Positions 19,187-30,155 of a stretch of 50,054 nucleotides of DNA are shown piece by piece. Both the position numbers and the translations under genes were made by a program. Numbering within the stretch: the first letter of the stretch is position 1; each line of letters opens with the position of its first letter. The notes beneath the pieces were generated by a model. The model was not told the DNA's origin, made no database searches, and saw nothing but the letters and a program-made list of their open reading frames with translations. Source of the stretch: Gracilaria vermiculophylla (lineage: Eukaryota > Rhodophyta > Florideophyceae > Gracilariales > Gracilariaceae); the NCBI GenBank assembly GCA_019155205.2, contig JAHNZQ020000049.1, positions 1,604,236 to 1,654,289 of the forward strand. Reading direction: 5' to 3'.

Positions 19187-20182
19187 TCAGCCAAGAACCT
19201 TAATTGACGAACGAACGCAGGCTTGACAAAAGTTTTCACACAAAGCCCCGTTGTAAAGCATGAATTGTAGAGCTTTGTTCATTGGACTATCTCTTTTGGT
19301 AAGCGGGTAGGCTGGGTTGCGTTTTCCCGGTATCCATATCATGCGATTCATATTATAAGTTTCAAAATCATATCTGATGACAGCGACGTCAGTTCGGATG
19401 CTTTTGTCTGCCGGCTGGTGCCAAGTGGAGAGATAGTCAAACAGTTCCTCCGAATTTACGCACACGACAACATCCACCTTCATGCAAAGAAGTGTAGCGT
19501 ATGCAGCAGCAAGTATTTTAGCTTCATCAATCGCCGTTCCTGCTGCAAGAACTTCAGCGGATCCAATTGACTTTACAGGACGTCGAGACTTATTGGAACC
19601 CCACTGCAATGTGTGAAAGATGGTGTCTTTCTTGAAGACAACAATGAGTAAACCCGGCACAAAGCCTAGCTGTCCGCATTCATTCGGACGACTGGCATCT
19701 GCGAACACAACAATTGAAAGGTTGTATGAATTCTTGTTGTTCGGATGAACATAACAAGTAGAGGTACCAAGGTTTTTCAAAAATATGAGACAATTAATTT
19801 GAGTTACTAGATCAGACACAGTACACTTTCCACTTCTCTGCTGTGGAAAACTTGAGTAGAAGGCGCAAAATGGGCTTGCTAAAATGCCAATCCATCCGAT
19901 AGAACCGTTGAGAGAGCAAAAGACGGAGAACTCGATTTGATTCAACGCATCCTCGACTTGCCTGCGACGGAATCGATTTATAAGATGAGCTTCTAAATCC
20001 TTCAACTTGTCGTCGGCATGCACAACGATCGAGTAATCACTGTTTTGAACAATCGCAAGGCCGTAATAAACAAAATATTCCGGTCCATACACCATTGTGC
20101 CAAGTCTAAAACGTGCATCGATCGTTTTGACAATATTATTGACATGTTGACTTTCACCAGCAATCAGAATATCATCAACCAC
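19187..20182 (-). pseudogene. copia reverse transcriptase (C-terminal part) and RNase H
   Basis: This 331-codon frame begins at the catalytic VDDIL motif of RT and runs through the RT connection into a copia-type RNase H (VFADASRPN with its first Asp, GSAEVLAAGTAIDEAK, an ICVNSEEL-like segment). It ends shortly before the polypurine tract. The N-terminal half of RT is in other frames upstream (20291-20680) and separated by stops, so this is a fragment. It is the best-preserved coding piece of the element. Confidence 0.85.
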
Positions 20183-20290
20183 CTTGGTTGCTAGGACTTA
20201 TGTGGGTCCACTCTGATTGTACTGCATGTAGAACAATTGCGGAACGTACGGCAGTTGCTTGAATCCCAATTGATAAAAAAGTGGATCGCT

Positions 20291-20680
20291 CTAATCTTGC
20301 CATTTAGCACTCGAGTTCACCAATCCATAAGCAGCAGTGAGGAGTAGCCAGTAATACGATTGGTTTTTGCACTCCTTTGGCGGTACAATATATATGTCCC
20401 TTCCGGCGCATCCTGTCTGGAGAAAGTCGGACTTGACATCAATCTTCACCAAACTCCATTTGAAAAGAGAGGCAATAGCCAAAAGCGTTCAAAAACCTAA
20501 AGGAGGCCAAACCGCAGAGTCGGTTTTCAATATTTGTTTCTCATAATCTTGGTTTCCATGGGGTGCAATTCTGGCCTTCATCATAACAGAGTTGTCGTAT
20601 TTGATCTTGACCTTGTACAAAACATTACTAGATATAATATATGCGTTGGAAGGTACACGAGAAATGTGAACTTCTCTCAC
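20291..20680 (-). pseudogene. copia reverse transcriptase, N-terminal part
   Basis: Two short frames, 20489-20680 and 20291-20482, carry copia RT motifs in order: NVLYKVKIKYD and KARIAPHGNQDYEK, then SLVKIDVKSDFLQTG (with the first catalytic Asp in KIDVKSDF) and WLLLTAAYGLVN. They are separated by a stop and a frame break, and a further break precedes the VDDIL part. Confidence 0.8.
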
Positions 20681-20890
20681 AATCTTTTTGAAGTTGTTCT
20701 CTTCGCTGGCATAAGAGTGTTATGGTATGAATTGTCGTAAACTCATACCTGGGTGGAGAAGAAACTCTTTGGTTTTGAACCTATGAAAATACAATTTGAG
20801 GGCTTCTTTATCAGTACTACTGAGCTCAGTATCTGGCAACAAGTCTCCTTTGTTTCACAACAATGGTTCGGAGTCAGTCGAAGAGAACTT

Positions 20891-21082
20891 TCATTGTTCG
20901 TTCTGCATGTCCAAGTTTTCAACCTCTTCGGCCAAATAATCCATGCGGTACAACCCAGAAGCATCATCATAATTCCCGACACTACTCTGATAGAAAGTGT
21001 TGTCTAAGGGCCGGAAAACGTCTATGTTATCGCCAATACTGGGCATGACAGTCTCGTTAATGTCGCATTTATCGTCATCCAC
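20891..21082 (-). pseudogene. Tudor-like module in the copia polyprotein linker
   Basis: The frame contains DVFRPLDNTFYQSSVGNY followed by a variable stretch, YRMDY and ENLDMQNE. The spacing of aromatic and acidic residues (a WPLDxxFYxGxV type start and a YDDGxxExL type end) is that of Tudor/Agenet-like folds. It sits between the integrase C-terminus and RT, one frame away from the integrase part. Assignment rests on motif memory only. Confidence 0.45.
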
Positions 21083-21501
21083 CGGTTCACTGAAGTCGGA
21101 ACGTCATTGGGAGCAGACAACGATTCTTCTTTTGCGTCGACAGCGTCTTCAATGTCCATGCGAAGCACATCAATGGACTCTTGCACGGCGTTAGCGAGAA
21201 TGTTACCCACGATAGCTGGTCGATTATCTTCGAAGGCTACAGAACCAGACTTTCCTTTCTTTTCGGGTACCACTACAGAACGATTATCCAGATCGAAACT
21301 CAGAACAGGTAAACTTTCGGACCATTTTCCACGTTTCTGATTTTTGTGGTTAATGAACACTTTCACCACATCTCCGACTTGAATTGGTTTGCCGCTCACA
21401 CTTTTGGAATTTAAAATGATATTTAAATTTCTCCGTGCTTGGATGAATGATCGCACACGTGATGTTGAACCTTGTCGACAATAGCTTTTCTTTTCTGTCA
21501 A
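21083..21501 (-). pseudogene. copia integrase C-terminal region
   Basis: The segment IQVGDVVKVFINHKNQKRG, then KWSESLPVLSFDLDNRSVVVP, matches the region after the catalytic core of copia integrases. The core itself (HHCC and DDE) is absent: the next segment upstream is the protease-region frame, which ends at 21498. Confidence 0.7.
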
Positions 21502-22124
21502 GATATATCATCAAATATTTCAGTAATTTGAGCCGTAGCATAGAAAAAGACAGAGCTTGTTCTCAAGTTAGAAACAAAAGAATTTCCAAAAAAACGTTCG
21601 TAGGTAATAACGCTGTGAAAATCATGACCTGTGAGAGAAATTGTGTTACATGACCGATCACTGAGACTGAACTGTAAAACGTTATTGTTCAAATGTATCA
21701 TACTGCAGTACCTGGTAACATTTGTGCCTACCACCCATTGGGATGAACCAGAGATAAGCAGGTGATTGATATTCACCACAACGTTATTATCGAATAGAAC
21801 ACTGAGAGAATTGGAACCTAATATTTTTCTCGAACGGCTACTGTGATGACCGGAACCATACTGCCAATACGGACGATTCATATCTGAATCCGGAAGTGGC
21901 CCTGGTTCGCCGTTCCAATCAGGTAAAACATGACGTTGAGTAAGCTTGAACTCTTCAATACCGATTCCACTATGTGGAGCACCATCACCTAGAAGTGAAC
22001 CAATGAACTGTAACGTATCAAAATATGAACCAGACAGTTGGGCCATGTGAAACGAAATGCTCTTATTGTGTTCCGTGGGAGTAACATTTTCAGAATTTGA
22101 TTGTGTAGAATCTCTTTGGTTCAA
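21498..22124 (-). pseudogene. copia protease region
   Basis: This is a 208-codon frame following gag by one base. It contains LGDGAPHSGIGIEEF, which resembles the Asp protease active-site loop of copia elements in degraded form, then a segment with SLSVLFDNNVVVNINHL and a possible GHDFHSVITY. The remainder is not diagnostic. Confidence 0.55.
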
Positions 22125-22125
22125 C

Positions 22126-22959
22126 CTACACTCTGGTTTTCGTAGCCCAATGATTTTTCTCCCTGTATTTATGACATGTAGACTTTGATTTAAAGTGCGC
22201 GAGCTGCGCCTTAGTTAGACTTTTCCAACCATTCGCTTTCCGAGCACCGTATGTCCTTACAGAACTGGCGTGAATCACAGAATGCGAGGGAGATTCCTTT
22301 GAATCTTTGGGCTTATCACATTGTCGTACCGCGGAGGAAATTGCTTCGTAAGTTAGCGATTTTAGAAACTCAGAGGTAGAAGATGAAGAGTCAAGCTTGT
22401 TATCTTTTGGTGCAGCAGCGGCAAGAATTGAGACTCTTTGATTACCATCAACGTTCGCATTAGCCATCCACATGGACGCAATCAAGTAATCAGGTAACAC
22501 TGATTCCTGTGCAGAAAGGCAATTAAACTTTGCAATTTGAGCTTCAAATCTATGCTCAAAGTTTCTAAATGACTCATGAGAATTGCGTTTCGTAGTCATC
22601 AATTCCAGAAAATCAAAATACTCTTCACGGATTACACCCAACGAGTCTCGTTTGTAAATAGCGTCCACAATTGCTTGGAGTCTTTGGTCACTTTTGATTG
22701 TGTCAGTAGGTAAATTCTGGCATATACACTTAGCTCTGTCAAACAACTGTGATAAAAAAAATATTTCTTGAAGATTCGCAGCAATTCCATAACTGTTATT
22801 GACCAGTAGATCATCAAAAAAGGATTCCCATAACTTAAATGAACGACAATACTGACTTTGATCATCCTTTCCCTCCGTCCCAGGAGCGTTCTTCAAATCC
22901 CAAAAAAAATTTGGACGGCTGGACGAATCTGACGAGGCTGAAGTGGGAGCTGGGCCCAT
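22126..22959 (-). pseudogene. copia gag
   Basis: This 277-codon frame starts at the ATG that touches the 5' LTR end. It has the gag capsid pattern of copia elements (KLWESFFDDLL, QRLQAIVDAIYKRDS, FRNFEHRFEAQIAKFN) and ends with a zinc-knuckle remnant. The knuckle reads CHKYREKNHWATKT where CxxCxxxGHxxxxC is expected, so two of three Cys and the Gly are lost. The frame is otherwise intact. Confidence 0.8.
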
Positions 22960-23192
22960 AACTTTAAAGGAGAAGGTTAGGAATCGTGATACAAACAAAT
23001 GTTTACAACTTCGATGAACTCGGTGACCCCCGAAGACAGTAGCAGTTATCACAAGACACCAACTAGCCATAAATAGAGACAAAGAGAGTAGCACAAGTAC
23101 AAATAGAAATTAAGAGGTTGCCAAGTCACCACAAAAGTACAAGCATTCATATTCAATCATTCATATCAAAACATTCATATAAAACATTCATA
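22959..23192 (-). repeat. 5' LTR of the copia element
   Basis: It matches the 3' LTR and is slightly longer through an extra copy of an ATAAAACATTC-like unit at its outer end. It ends in AAAGTTA next to TGGGCCCAGC, a possible primer-binding site that overlaps the gag start codon. Confidence 0.75.
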
Positions 23193-23586
23193 GTATTGTA
23201 CTTCAATATATGTTAAAACGTATTGGACAGGAGCTCACGAGCATTGTAGTTTCGAATGTGGTACCGTCAGTTCTTCTTTTGAGGTGGTAGTGCACAACGT
23301 CTTTTAGGAGTTTTTGTTCACTCTAAAGGCGCGAATTCCTAAAGGTGGTCTCTGTTAATCGCTATCACGTGCCGGGAATATTCTGAAAGAGGATTCGCTA
23401 ACACCAAGCGGAGAGGGAGGTTCACTAGGCGGACAATGCTCCTACAGGCGTTGCTATGAGGCGACCTGGGAATCGGCGGCTTAGAAACCTAATGATGTTC
23501 AACGAGAGTCTCCAACCAGAAAAATAAACGTAGACTGAATGGTGCATGGTTTACCTCCCCAGAGGTGGAGCTCGACATGCAGATTA

Positions 23587-24857
23587 CAGTCTGTTTCAAA
23601 ATCATATCACGTCGGTGTCGAAGTAGAAAAATTGTGATTTTGGCACTATAGGACTGCAACATCAACTTCAAGTCCAAAAAACGTTTCAAAAACATAACAT
23701 CTTTATCAACTTTAAGTCCCTTTAGGCGTCTCAGTGACTACTTTTTTCCAACTTTTTGCCGAATAAAGCTAATACAGCGTTTAGGCATTGAAATGATGTA
23801 GCCATTAAGTATCGAAAATAAAATACTGTCCCAGCAATTCTTAATACTGTTTTTCAAATCAAGAACTGTGCTAAACTGCCTGCAATGGGCATAAACCATT
23901 GTTGATAATAAACCCCATACATTTTCAAGGGGGTTCAAGTCCGCTGAGCGCACTGGCCATTCCATGACCTGAATGTTAGATTCTTGTTGCCAGTCTGGCA
24001 CCCATTTACATACGTGTACCGGGGCAATATATTGTTGAAAAACAAAAAATTTTCTCCGTGTACACAATATTCAAAAGGTAGCATGTAGTTATAAAGAACT
24101 ACTTCGTAGGAACCATAGTCCATATTTCCATCAGTAAAGGCCATTCATGTTTTTTCATATTTTGATATACCAGCCCATACCATTACAGAACCGCCTCCAA
24201 AATATCTTGTATAAAATTCTGAGCGTTCCTGTTTAAGATTATGCCAATAATACTTAGAACAATCTTAACCATCCAGGTTAAAATTTTTTTTCATCAGTAA
24301 CTATGAGTGTATCTCATTCATCTTCACAGTGTGCCATGTTTACACACGAAAACATCCTTTTTTGCTTAAAGTGATCTTCCGGAAGGAATTGTTTCCTAAT
24401 CCTTTTATACTTGAACAAATTCTTCTTATTAATTTCCCTCCATATTTTTGATTTAGATGCATTGAGGTTTACGTTTTTTGCAATATTTTTGCACAAAAAT
24501 TTTCTTGGACAAAGTTCCCGTTTCCTGCCGCGCTCATCTGAAGGACTGAAAAGGTTTGGATGCCCTGAAGATTTTTTTATTCCACAACTTGCGTAGTTTT
24601 GAAGAAAACGGAGAATTGTGACCGAATGAAGCTTTAAATTTCAGTCAATTTCAGCATATGAATTTCTATTAGCTTTCAAGTGTACAATTTCCAGCTGTTC
24701 GGAGCGCGAAAGAGGTGATCTTGGAGCCATAATGATGGATGTTGATGATGTAGTGTTATGATTACGAAACGGTTTTCACTAATATATTATGCAGAAAGCG
24801 TACTACAGTATTGCTTTAGCGCGTTTTTTAGGCGTGATATGATTTTGAAACGCATTG
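23587..24857 (-). mobile_element. Tc1/mariner transposon, inactive
   Basis: This 1271-bp element has inverted termini sharing GTTTCAAAATCATATCACG and starts with CAGTCTG or CAATGCG at the tips. A TA dinucleotide flanks each end (23585-23586 and 24858-24859). The surrounding LTR sequence is continuous when the insert is removed. The single coding region is a broken Tc1-type transposase. Confidence 0.92.
23738..24730 (-). pseudogene. Tc1-type DD34E transposase, degenerate
   Basis: The ATG at 24730 opens MAPRSPLSRSEQLEIVHLKA, an N-terminal helix-turn-helix start. A basic helical region follows at 24314-24496. The catalytic part is split over two or more frames: TDEKKFNLDG (first Asp kept), SVMVWAGIS, then FQQYIAPVH where QQDNAPVH is expected, and SADLNPLENVWG with Glu kept 34 residues after the altered position. 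The second catalytic Asp is therefore Tyr. Stops and frameshifts also break the frame. Confidence 0.85.
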
Positions 24858-25082
24858 TATGTACCAAGACTGGAGCGTTTCTCTGCAGGTCTCACTACTG
24901 TAGTAATTACCTGCACAAATTAAGTAAAATAAATCTAAGTTCCACATTTCCTGAAGGGTACTGTAGCGCATGTGGGCCGAATAATGCACCACGCAGCTCA
25001 TCTACTAAGATACGAACCCTCCTTAAAAATATCTCGTCGTAATGCCACATGACAATATCACCTTAGGAAACACTGTATTACA

Positions 25083-25774
25083 ACCAAGTAGATGTCTCAG
25101 GGACTTACTAAAATGGAAGACCTTTTATTTTGCACAGCAGCTTATGCAGCCACTAGCAGCCACTATCATCCTCAAAGTGCGTCATGCCAGGCCAGCGTCT
25201 ACAATTCTTTGTTGTATGTCAGTACTTTGAATAAATATGACATTAAAGAAACCAACAAGTATTTCCGTTCGACGTGAACGATATATAGGAGGTTATATTG
25301 CTTTTTCGTACGAATTCCTAGATCTCCTGTTTGCGCCACTCTATGACTAAGTATACGACTACTGCCGGGGATGCTTGACATTACATAGAGATGACACGGT
25401 CAGGGCTAGAGTATGCACAGAGTGCACAGTGGAGAGTAGGTGCAAGGCCCGGATGGCACAGCCTCCTTCTCATCTCTATATATACGTATTTTAGTTTACA
25501 CTGCAGCACTCTATTCTACATAGTACTTCAGGGAGGTGGCGTCACCTCTTCACCCACAGTAATTATAATCCAAGCTTCCGGCTCTGAGCCTTCTGCCTGT
25601 CGCGGTCTTTACTTCTCTGGGAGGAATACCCCGTGGCATACGGTTGATCATCCGTATTGTTTGCAAGACGTGCCTCTACTTTGAAGTATTTACCTCAATG
25701 TTACTATGCATGTCCTTGTCTAAGGATATCTACCAGATTTGCCGTTCTGTAGTACAATGAGCAAATGTTCTATT
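25083..25774. other. unassigned repeat-like sequence with a TATA box
   Basis: No gene is visible. CTCTATATATACG at about 25475 followed by CT-rich phrases resembles an LTR promoter, but I could not find a second copy in the window. This may be part of the element to which the next repeat belongs. Confidence 0.3.
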
Positions 25775-26210
25775 GATGTAGCATGCGCCGTGTCCATTGT
25801 AGCATAAGTCAAAATATAATTAACAGCGACAAAGTAGAAGTAATATATTCTAATAGGTGTCGGCGCGTTACAGTAAGCAGCTTGCGGGTAGCCGCTACTG
25901 CGGGCACTATTTCCACATAGATAGTTGGCGGGGCGTCGGAGCTCCTCACCATGTTTAGAGGGCTGCATGAGCTCTTCTGCCACTACTAATGGCTAATGTT
26001 GGACCCCTTTGGCTTGTAAAGTCGACCAGCAGGATTGCCAGCTATAGCAAACAAGCCTCACTGATGTGCGAGGGGTGCATCTACCAATACCAACCGGTTG
26101 CCGTAAGCCTGCCGGCCACCCTATGGCTACAACCGTATCGGTGTTGTCGCTATTATTCTATCTAACTTTTGGTCTCTTTTTCTAGATTGAGATACTCCTG
26201 TGCTTTTAGA
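25775..26210 (-). repeat. dispersed repeat R2, copy 1
   Basis: It aligns in direct orientation with 38055-38510. Shared landmarks are GTAAGCAGC..TGCGG, GATAGTTGG.GGGG, TCGGAGCTC, CCGTAAGCCTGCC and CTCCTGTGCT. Minus-strand translations of the two copies resemble each other (EEL, ELRxPxNY, IYxF, NxILxYxT and an AQExLNLE segment), so the repeat probably comes from a protein-coding element on the minus strand. I cannot name the family. Confidence 0.55.
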
Positions 26211-27299
26211 CCAGTCGCTCCCCTGTGCTCATCAATTGCTTCCGTCTGCGTCGTTCGCTGTACCACATTTTTGTCTCCCGAAATATACACGGAGGGTACA
26301 TACCGATTGTGTGAGAAAGGGAGATCCGAAAAGAAGCAAAAGCTTGAGTACCGTTGGGTTGCGACAACTGCTGTGAGACAGGTTGCGAGAATCTCCAGTC
26401 CATAACAACTGGAACCATGCCTACAAATAAAGTTGTAACATCTCTTTCGTCGGCAGGAGACCGCGCCTCTCTTCATGAAAACCAAATTTTTGACAAGCCT
26501 CAGACGTTTATTAGGAGGCAAACCAATACTTCATTTCGTAGTGGATAGAAGGACCACAGAATGGCTTTGCTTTAACCAATAAGGAAAGAGAATGCCGGAC
26601 CCAGCCTAACGGCTAATCTACCGAACAAACTGGAAACCAAAAAGGTAGGATGGAGGGCGTCCGAACGGCAGCCCCCTGCATGTACATCAACGTGATCATC
26701 ACCGTATTGGTTCCACGTGCCAAGAGACTTTTTGCCGAAAGGATTCCTGACTTTTTGTATTTATTCTTTAAACACGAACGCCCGGGCGTTCATCGACAAA
26801 ACGGTCAGGGAATTTTTTAAACAGCACCAGTTTTCCACTTCTTCTCAAACGTGAACATCATTTAACCCTACAGGACACTTGAAATCACCCCATGGCCAAG
26901 TGGCGGACGAAAAGTTCACGGAGTTGGCTGACCAGACATTCTTTCCAATCATCTTGGGCAATATAAAGGCACAAAGCCCGTTGTAAAAAGGGGGAGACAC
27001 TGTAGAACAGCAAAAACCGGCAATGTAATAAGTACCAAAACCCATAGGTGAACCCAGCAAAGGATCCAAAGTACGTGACTCTAGTTGTTGCAGGTCGACG
27101 GCCTCGAAAAATGAGTACCGATGGAGGTCAAAAAGACGGAAGAATAAAACAAATCGAAATAAGAAACAAGTTGCAGCGTATGGCTCTGAATCTTACAGTT
27201 CCGAATCCAAAATAGATTTATCGACAAACCAATAGGAAAACTGCAGATGGAGAAAGTTGAAAGAATCCCGCCAGAAGAGAAAAGTCTTTGTAAGAGAAG
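26211..27299. other. no gene recognised
   Basis: The part up to about 26.5 kb has a minus-strand frame (26162-26521) that continues the R2 coding remnant. From there to about 27.3 kb only short open frames without motifs are seen. A purine run AAAAAGGGGGAGA near 26996 resembles a polypurine tract, but nothing LTR-like follows. Confidence 0.4.
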
Positions 27300-27904
27300 A
27301 AACAATTGGCACTCACCTTAAGATTGAGGTTCCTATGATCAGGATGTGGAGGTACTGCAGCCGTTGGAAGAATTATTCACGAGCGTTGTTGATTATCGTA
27401 CCAAAAGGTTGACCAATCGCAACGCTTTGTGTACAGAGGGTGTCCTACAGAAGATAATTAAGCAGCAAAGCAGCCAAAGGTAGCTAATGGGGTATAAAGT
27501 ATGAATTTCAATGTCGATGACCCTATCAGAATAACTGATTTCCCCCAACGGTTTAAGCTTTCGACTGTCCTCAATGGCGTTTTGGAATGCACCTGAATGT
27601 GGTGGTTTCAAATGTACATCAAGGTTCTCGCTGGCTCAATGTTGTATGATAGGATGCATGGAAACACCATGGTGGTTATTGAAAATTCTATATAGATGCT
27701 TTATACTCATAGCCAAGTGATAAACCATCTCTTGCGTAATTTCGCTACCGATTACGTCATTCAAGAGGCAGAGGTGGAGTATTTTTTTTGGCCACAAAAA
27801 ATCCGGACAGGCCGAATTGGACTTCACGCGGACACTGTTTGCCACTGCTCGTCGGTGTAGGAATTTGTCTAATACCTCTCGTCTGAAATCCTTGCACTCC
27901 AACG

Positions 27905-29028
27905 ATGTGGATGAATCGAATAGGGCACTGGTTCGTAGCTATTTGGCAGATCATCGCCACCTGGATTAAAACGCTCTCTCTAGATATACACAAGCGGTCG
28001 ATGATATTCACAAAATTGTACGGTGTACTCAGATACCGCGAAGTGTTACGTCAAGGGAGAAACCGAAAGCCAACAGGATTCTTGCAATGGATTAGTCCTC
28101 CCCCTCAGAAAAGATATACCAGCTGGTACCCGGTGTACCATAGAAGCGGTTCATTTTATAGACGCAAACAGCCTTCAGGCTATTGCTCCATCAACCAAGT
28201 CGTCATCTCCTGTGTTCTCTACTCCAGAACTAGATTCGCCACTTCTTGCACCAGATGGTTCTCTTCCGGGGGTTTTCGCCATATTTTATGGGATCAATAC
28301 GCCAGGACGTCTACAGGCTTTGTACCGAACGGCGTTGTCGCAACCCATTTAGAAGAATCATGTCCAATGGATTATCTTTTGGTCATCTGCCTTTTGGGAT
28401 CTGACGACGAGTAGTGTTCTGTGTTGTTTCAGCCTGTTGTCCCACCATTTGGCTACTAAATGTCACAGTGTGACCCCACAATAATGTGCAACTCACCCAC
28501 AGTTCTGAAAACAAATCCAGCAGGAGGGGAGTCGAGTTTCGACACAAAGCTAGACGCATGCATCTGAGAAAAGGGGCCTACTAACGGGGAATACCTCGTC
28601 ATCAGCTGCTGATTGTCCAGTTTGTCAACCCCCTGGATTCTGGGACGCCGAAGCGCCAGGATGACCCACAGGATTGAAATGAATAATGGTTGGACAGAAA
28701 GCCACCCGCGATCAAATATCGAATGGCGCTCCAAATGAACCTCGGAAATCTAGGAAGTATTGAAAACAAATCGTTTCTATCGATTCACGAGACACTGACT
28801 GAACCGATTAGACTCATGTCATGCAACATGCCAAATGCAAATTTACGTCCACCCTTGGGGTCTACGCTACATGAGTTATACCCTGTATATGTGGCTTGGC
28901 CACAGGCCGCAAAAAGCTGTTCCCAACTGGAAATTTTGAACAGCTTCAGCACGTGCACCTGCCAAATGCTTTGGTGGATCCCAACCGGTGGCCCCTTTCC
29001 ACAATGGCCATCATTTACCCTCAGGTAA
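27905..29028 (+). pseudogene. possible gag/protease remnants of the gypsy element
   Basis: Open frames of 169 and 112 codons (27905-28414 and 28690-29028) lie where gag and protease of the gypsy element should be. I cannot point to a zinc knuckle or a D(S/T)G site, so the assignment rests on position alone. Confidence 0.3.
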
Positions 29029-29260
29029 GGATGGAAAATCTGACTGTCCTATCGCATTTTATCACCGTCAGCTAACTGGCAACAGACTATATCCTGCATT
29101 CCTGGTTCATTGAAAGCCACTCCAAGACGATTTATCCTCATATGGGTACTATATCTCTCCACAAGGGCACTCGTATCTTAATCATGGCTCGGGCTCTTTT
29201 TGGCTCAAATAAACGAAAGGTAATGCAGTACATATACCTGCAGGTAGTACATCTATCACG

Positions 29261-29600
29261 ATGCGCCTCACCCACGATATGGTGGTCCAACCATCACACG
29301 AAATGGTTATCGAAGATATGTGCGACCGATCCGGATTTTTATCGCTTCAAAAGGACTCTGGCCGCTTAGAACAACACTTCAGTTTGATGGCCAATGTGAT
29401 CGTGGATAACATTCCAGACGTATTGCTTAAGGCCTTTTTTACAAACTTCGGTGATCACGCGGTAAAACTTCCCAAAACGACAATTGTCGGCTGGGCGCTC
29501 CCCGCCCCTGGCGCAGTATTTGCTGTTTCACCGCAAACAGTCGGGTACGACGACCACTTCAGCAAGGAAGGGTACAGATATCCGTTCCGCGAACGAGAAG
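29261..29600 (+). pseudogene. gypsy protease-RT linker region
   Basis: The frame reads MVVQPSHEMVIEDMCDRSG, SLMANVIVDNIPDVLLKAFF, then TNFGDHAVKLPKTTIVGWAL. This matches the conserved region just before RT in gypsy polyproteins (I.PhSe..V, N.....V.LPK...VG.A). It is cut at 29600 by the insertion of LTR B. Confidence 0.75.
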
Positions 29601-30155
29601 TGTGGTACTGTCAGCCCTCCTCTCGAGGTAGTACAGCACAACGTCCGTTAGGAGTTTTTGTTGACTCCAATGGTGCGTGTTCCTAAAGGTGGTCTCCGGT
29701 ATTCACTGTCGAGAGCCGGGGGAATTCTCAAAGGGGATCGGCAAACATCAAGCGGAGGGGGAGGTTCACTGGGCGGACAATGCTCCTACAAGCGCTGCTA
29801 TGATGCGACCTGGGAATCGGTGGCTTAGAAACCTGAGGATGATCGACGAGAGTCTCCAGCCAGAAAAGTAGATGAACACTCAAGGTTGCTTGTCTTTACT
29901 TCCCCATATGTGGAGCTCAACCGGCAGATTACGTATCAAGCCGGGAGCCCGCCTCGGCAGGTCTTACTACTGTAGTATTTACCTGCGTAAATTAACTAAA
30001 ATAAATAATAATTCTACCGTCTCTTAAGGATACTGTACCGCAAGCGGGCAGAATTACGCACCACGTGGCCCAGCTAATAAAATACGAGCCCTCCTTAGGA
30101 ATATTACACCATAAGGCCACACCACCGTTTTTTCCTTAGGAGCCAGTGTAATACA
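29601..30155 (+). repeat. solo LTR copy B with 5-bp target duplication
   Basis: This 555-bp LTR begins TGTGGTACTGTCAG and ends GTGTAATACA. AGAAG occurs immediately before (29596-29600) and after it (30156-30160). It separates the protease linker from RT of the older gypsy element, so it inserted there and then lost its internal part by LTR recombination. Confidence 0.92.

Larger units (their letters stand above)
18938..23192 (-). mobile_element. decayed Ty1/copia LTR retrotransposon
   Basis: Two direct repeats of about 220-234 bp bracket gag, protease region, integrase C-terminus, a Tudor-like module, RT and RNase H, all on the minus strand. The order integrase before RT is diagnostic of Ty1/copia. 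The coding sequence is split by several frameshifts and stops, and the integrase catalytic core is missing, so it is not autonomous. The LTRs differ at many positions, indicating an old insertion. I find no convincing target duplication (CAGTG on the left, GTATT on the right). Confidence 0.88.
23257..25082 (+). repeat. gypsy-type LTR copy A, interrupted by a mariner element
   Basis: It begins TGTGGTACCGTCAG and ends ACTGTATTACA and matches copies B, C and D throughout. The LTR is split at 23586 and resumes at 24858; without the insert it is about 553 bp, the family length. It is the most diverged of the four copies. The flanks TCGAA and ACCAA agree at three of five positions, so a decayed target duplication is possible. 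Confidence 0.85.
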
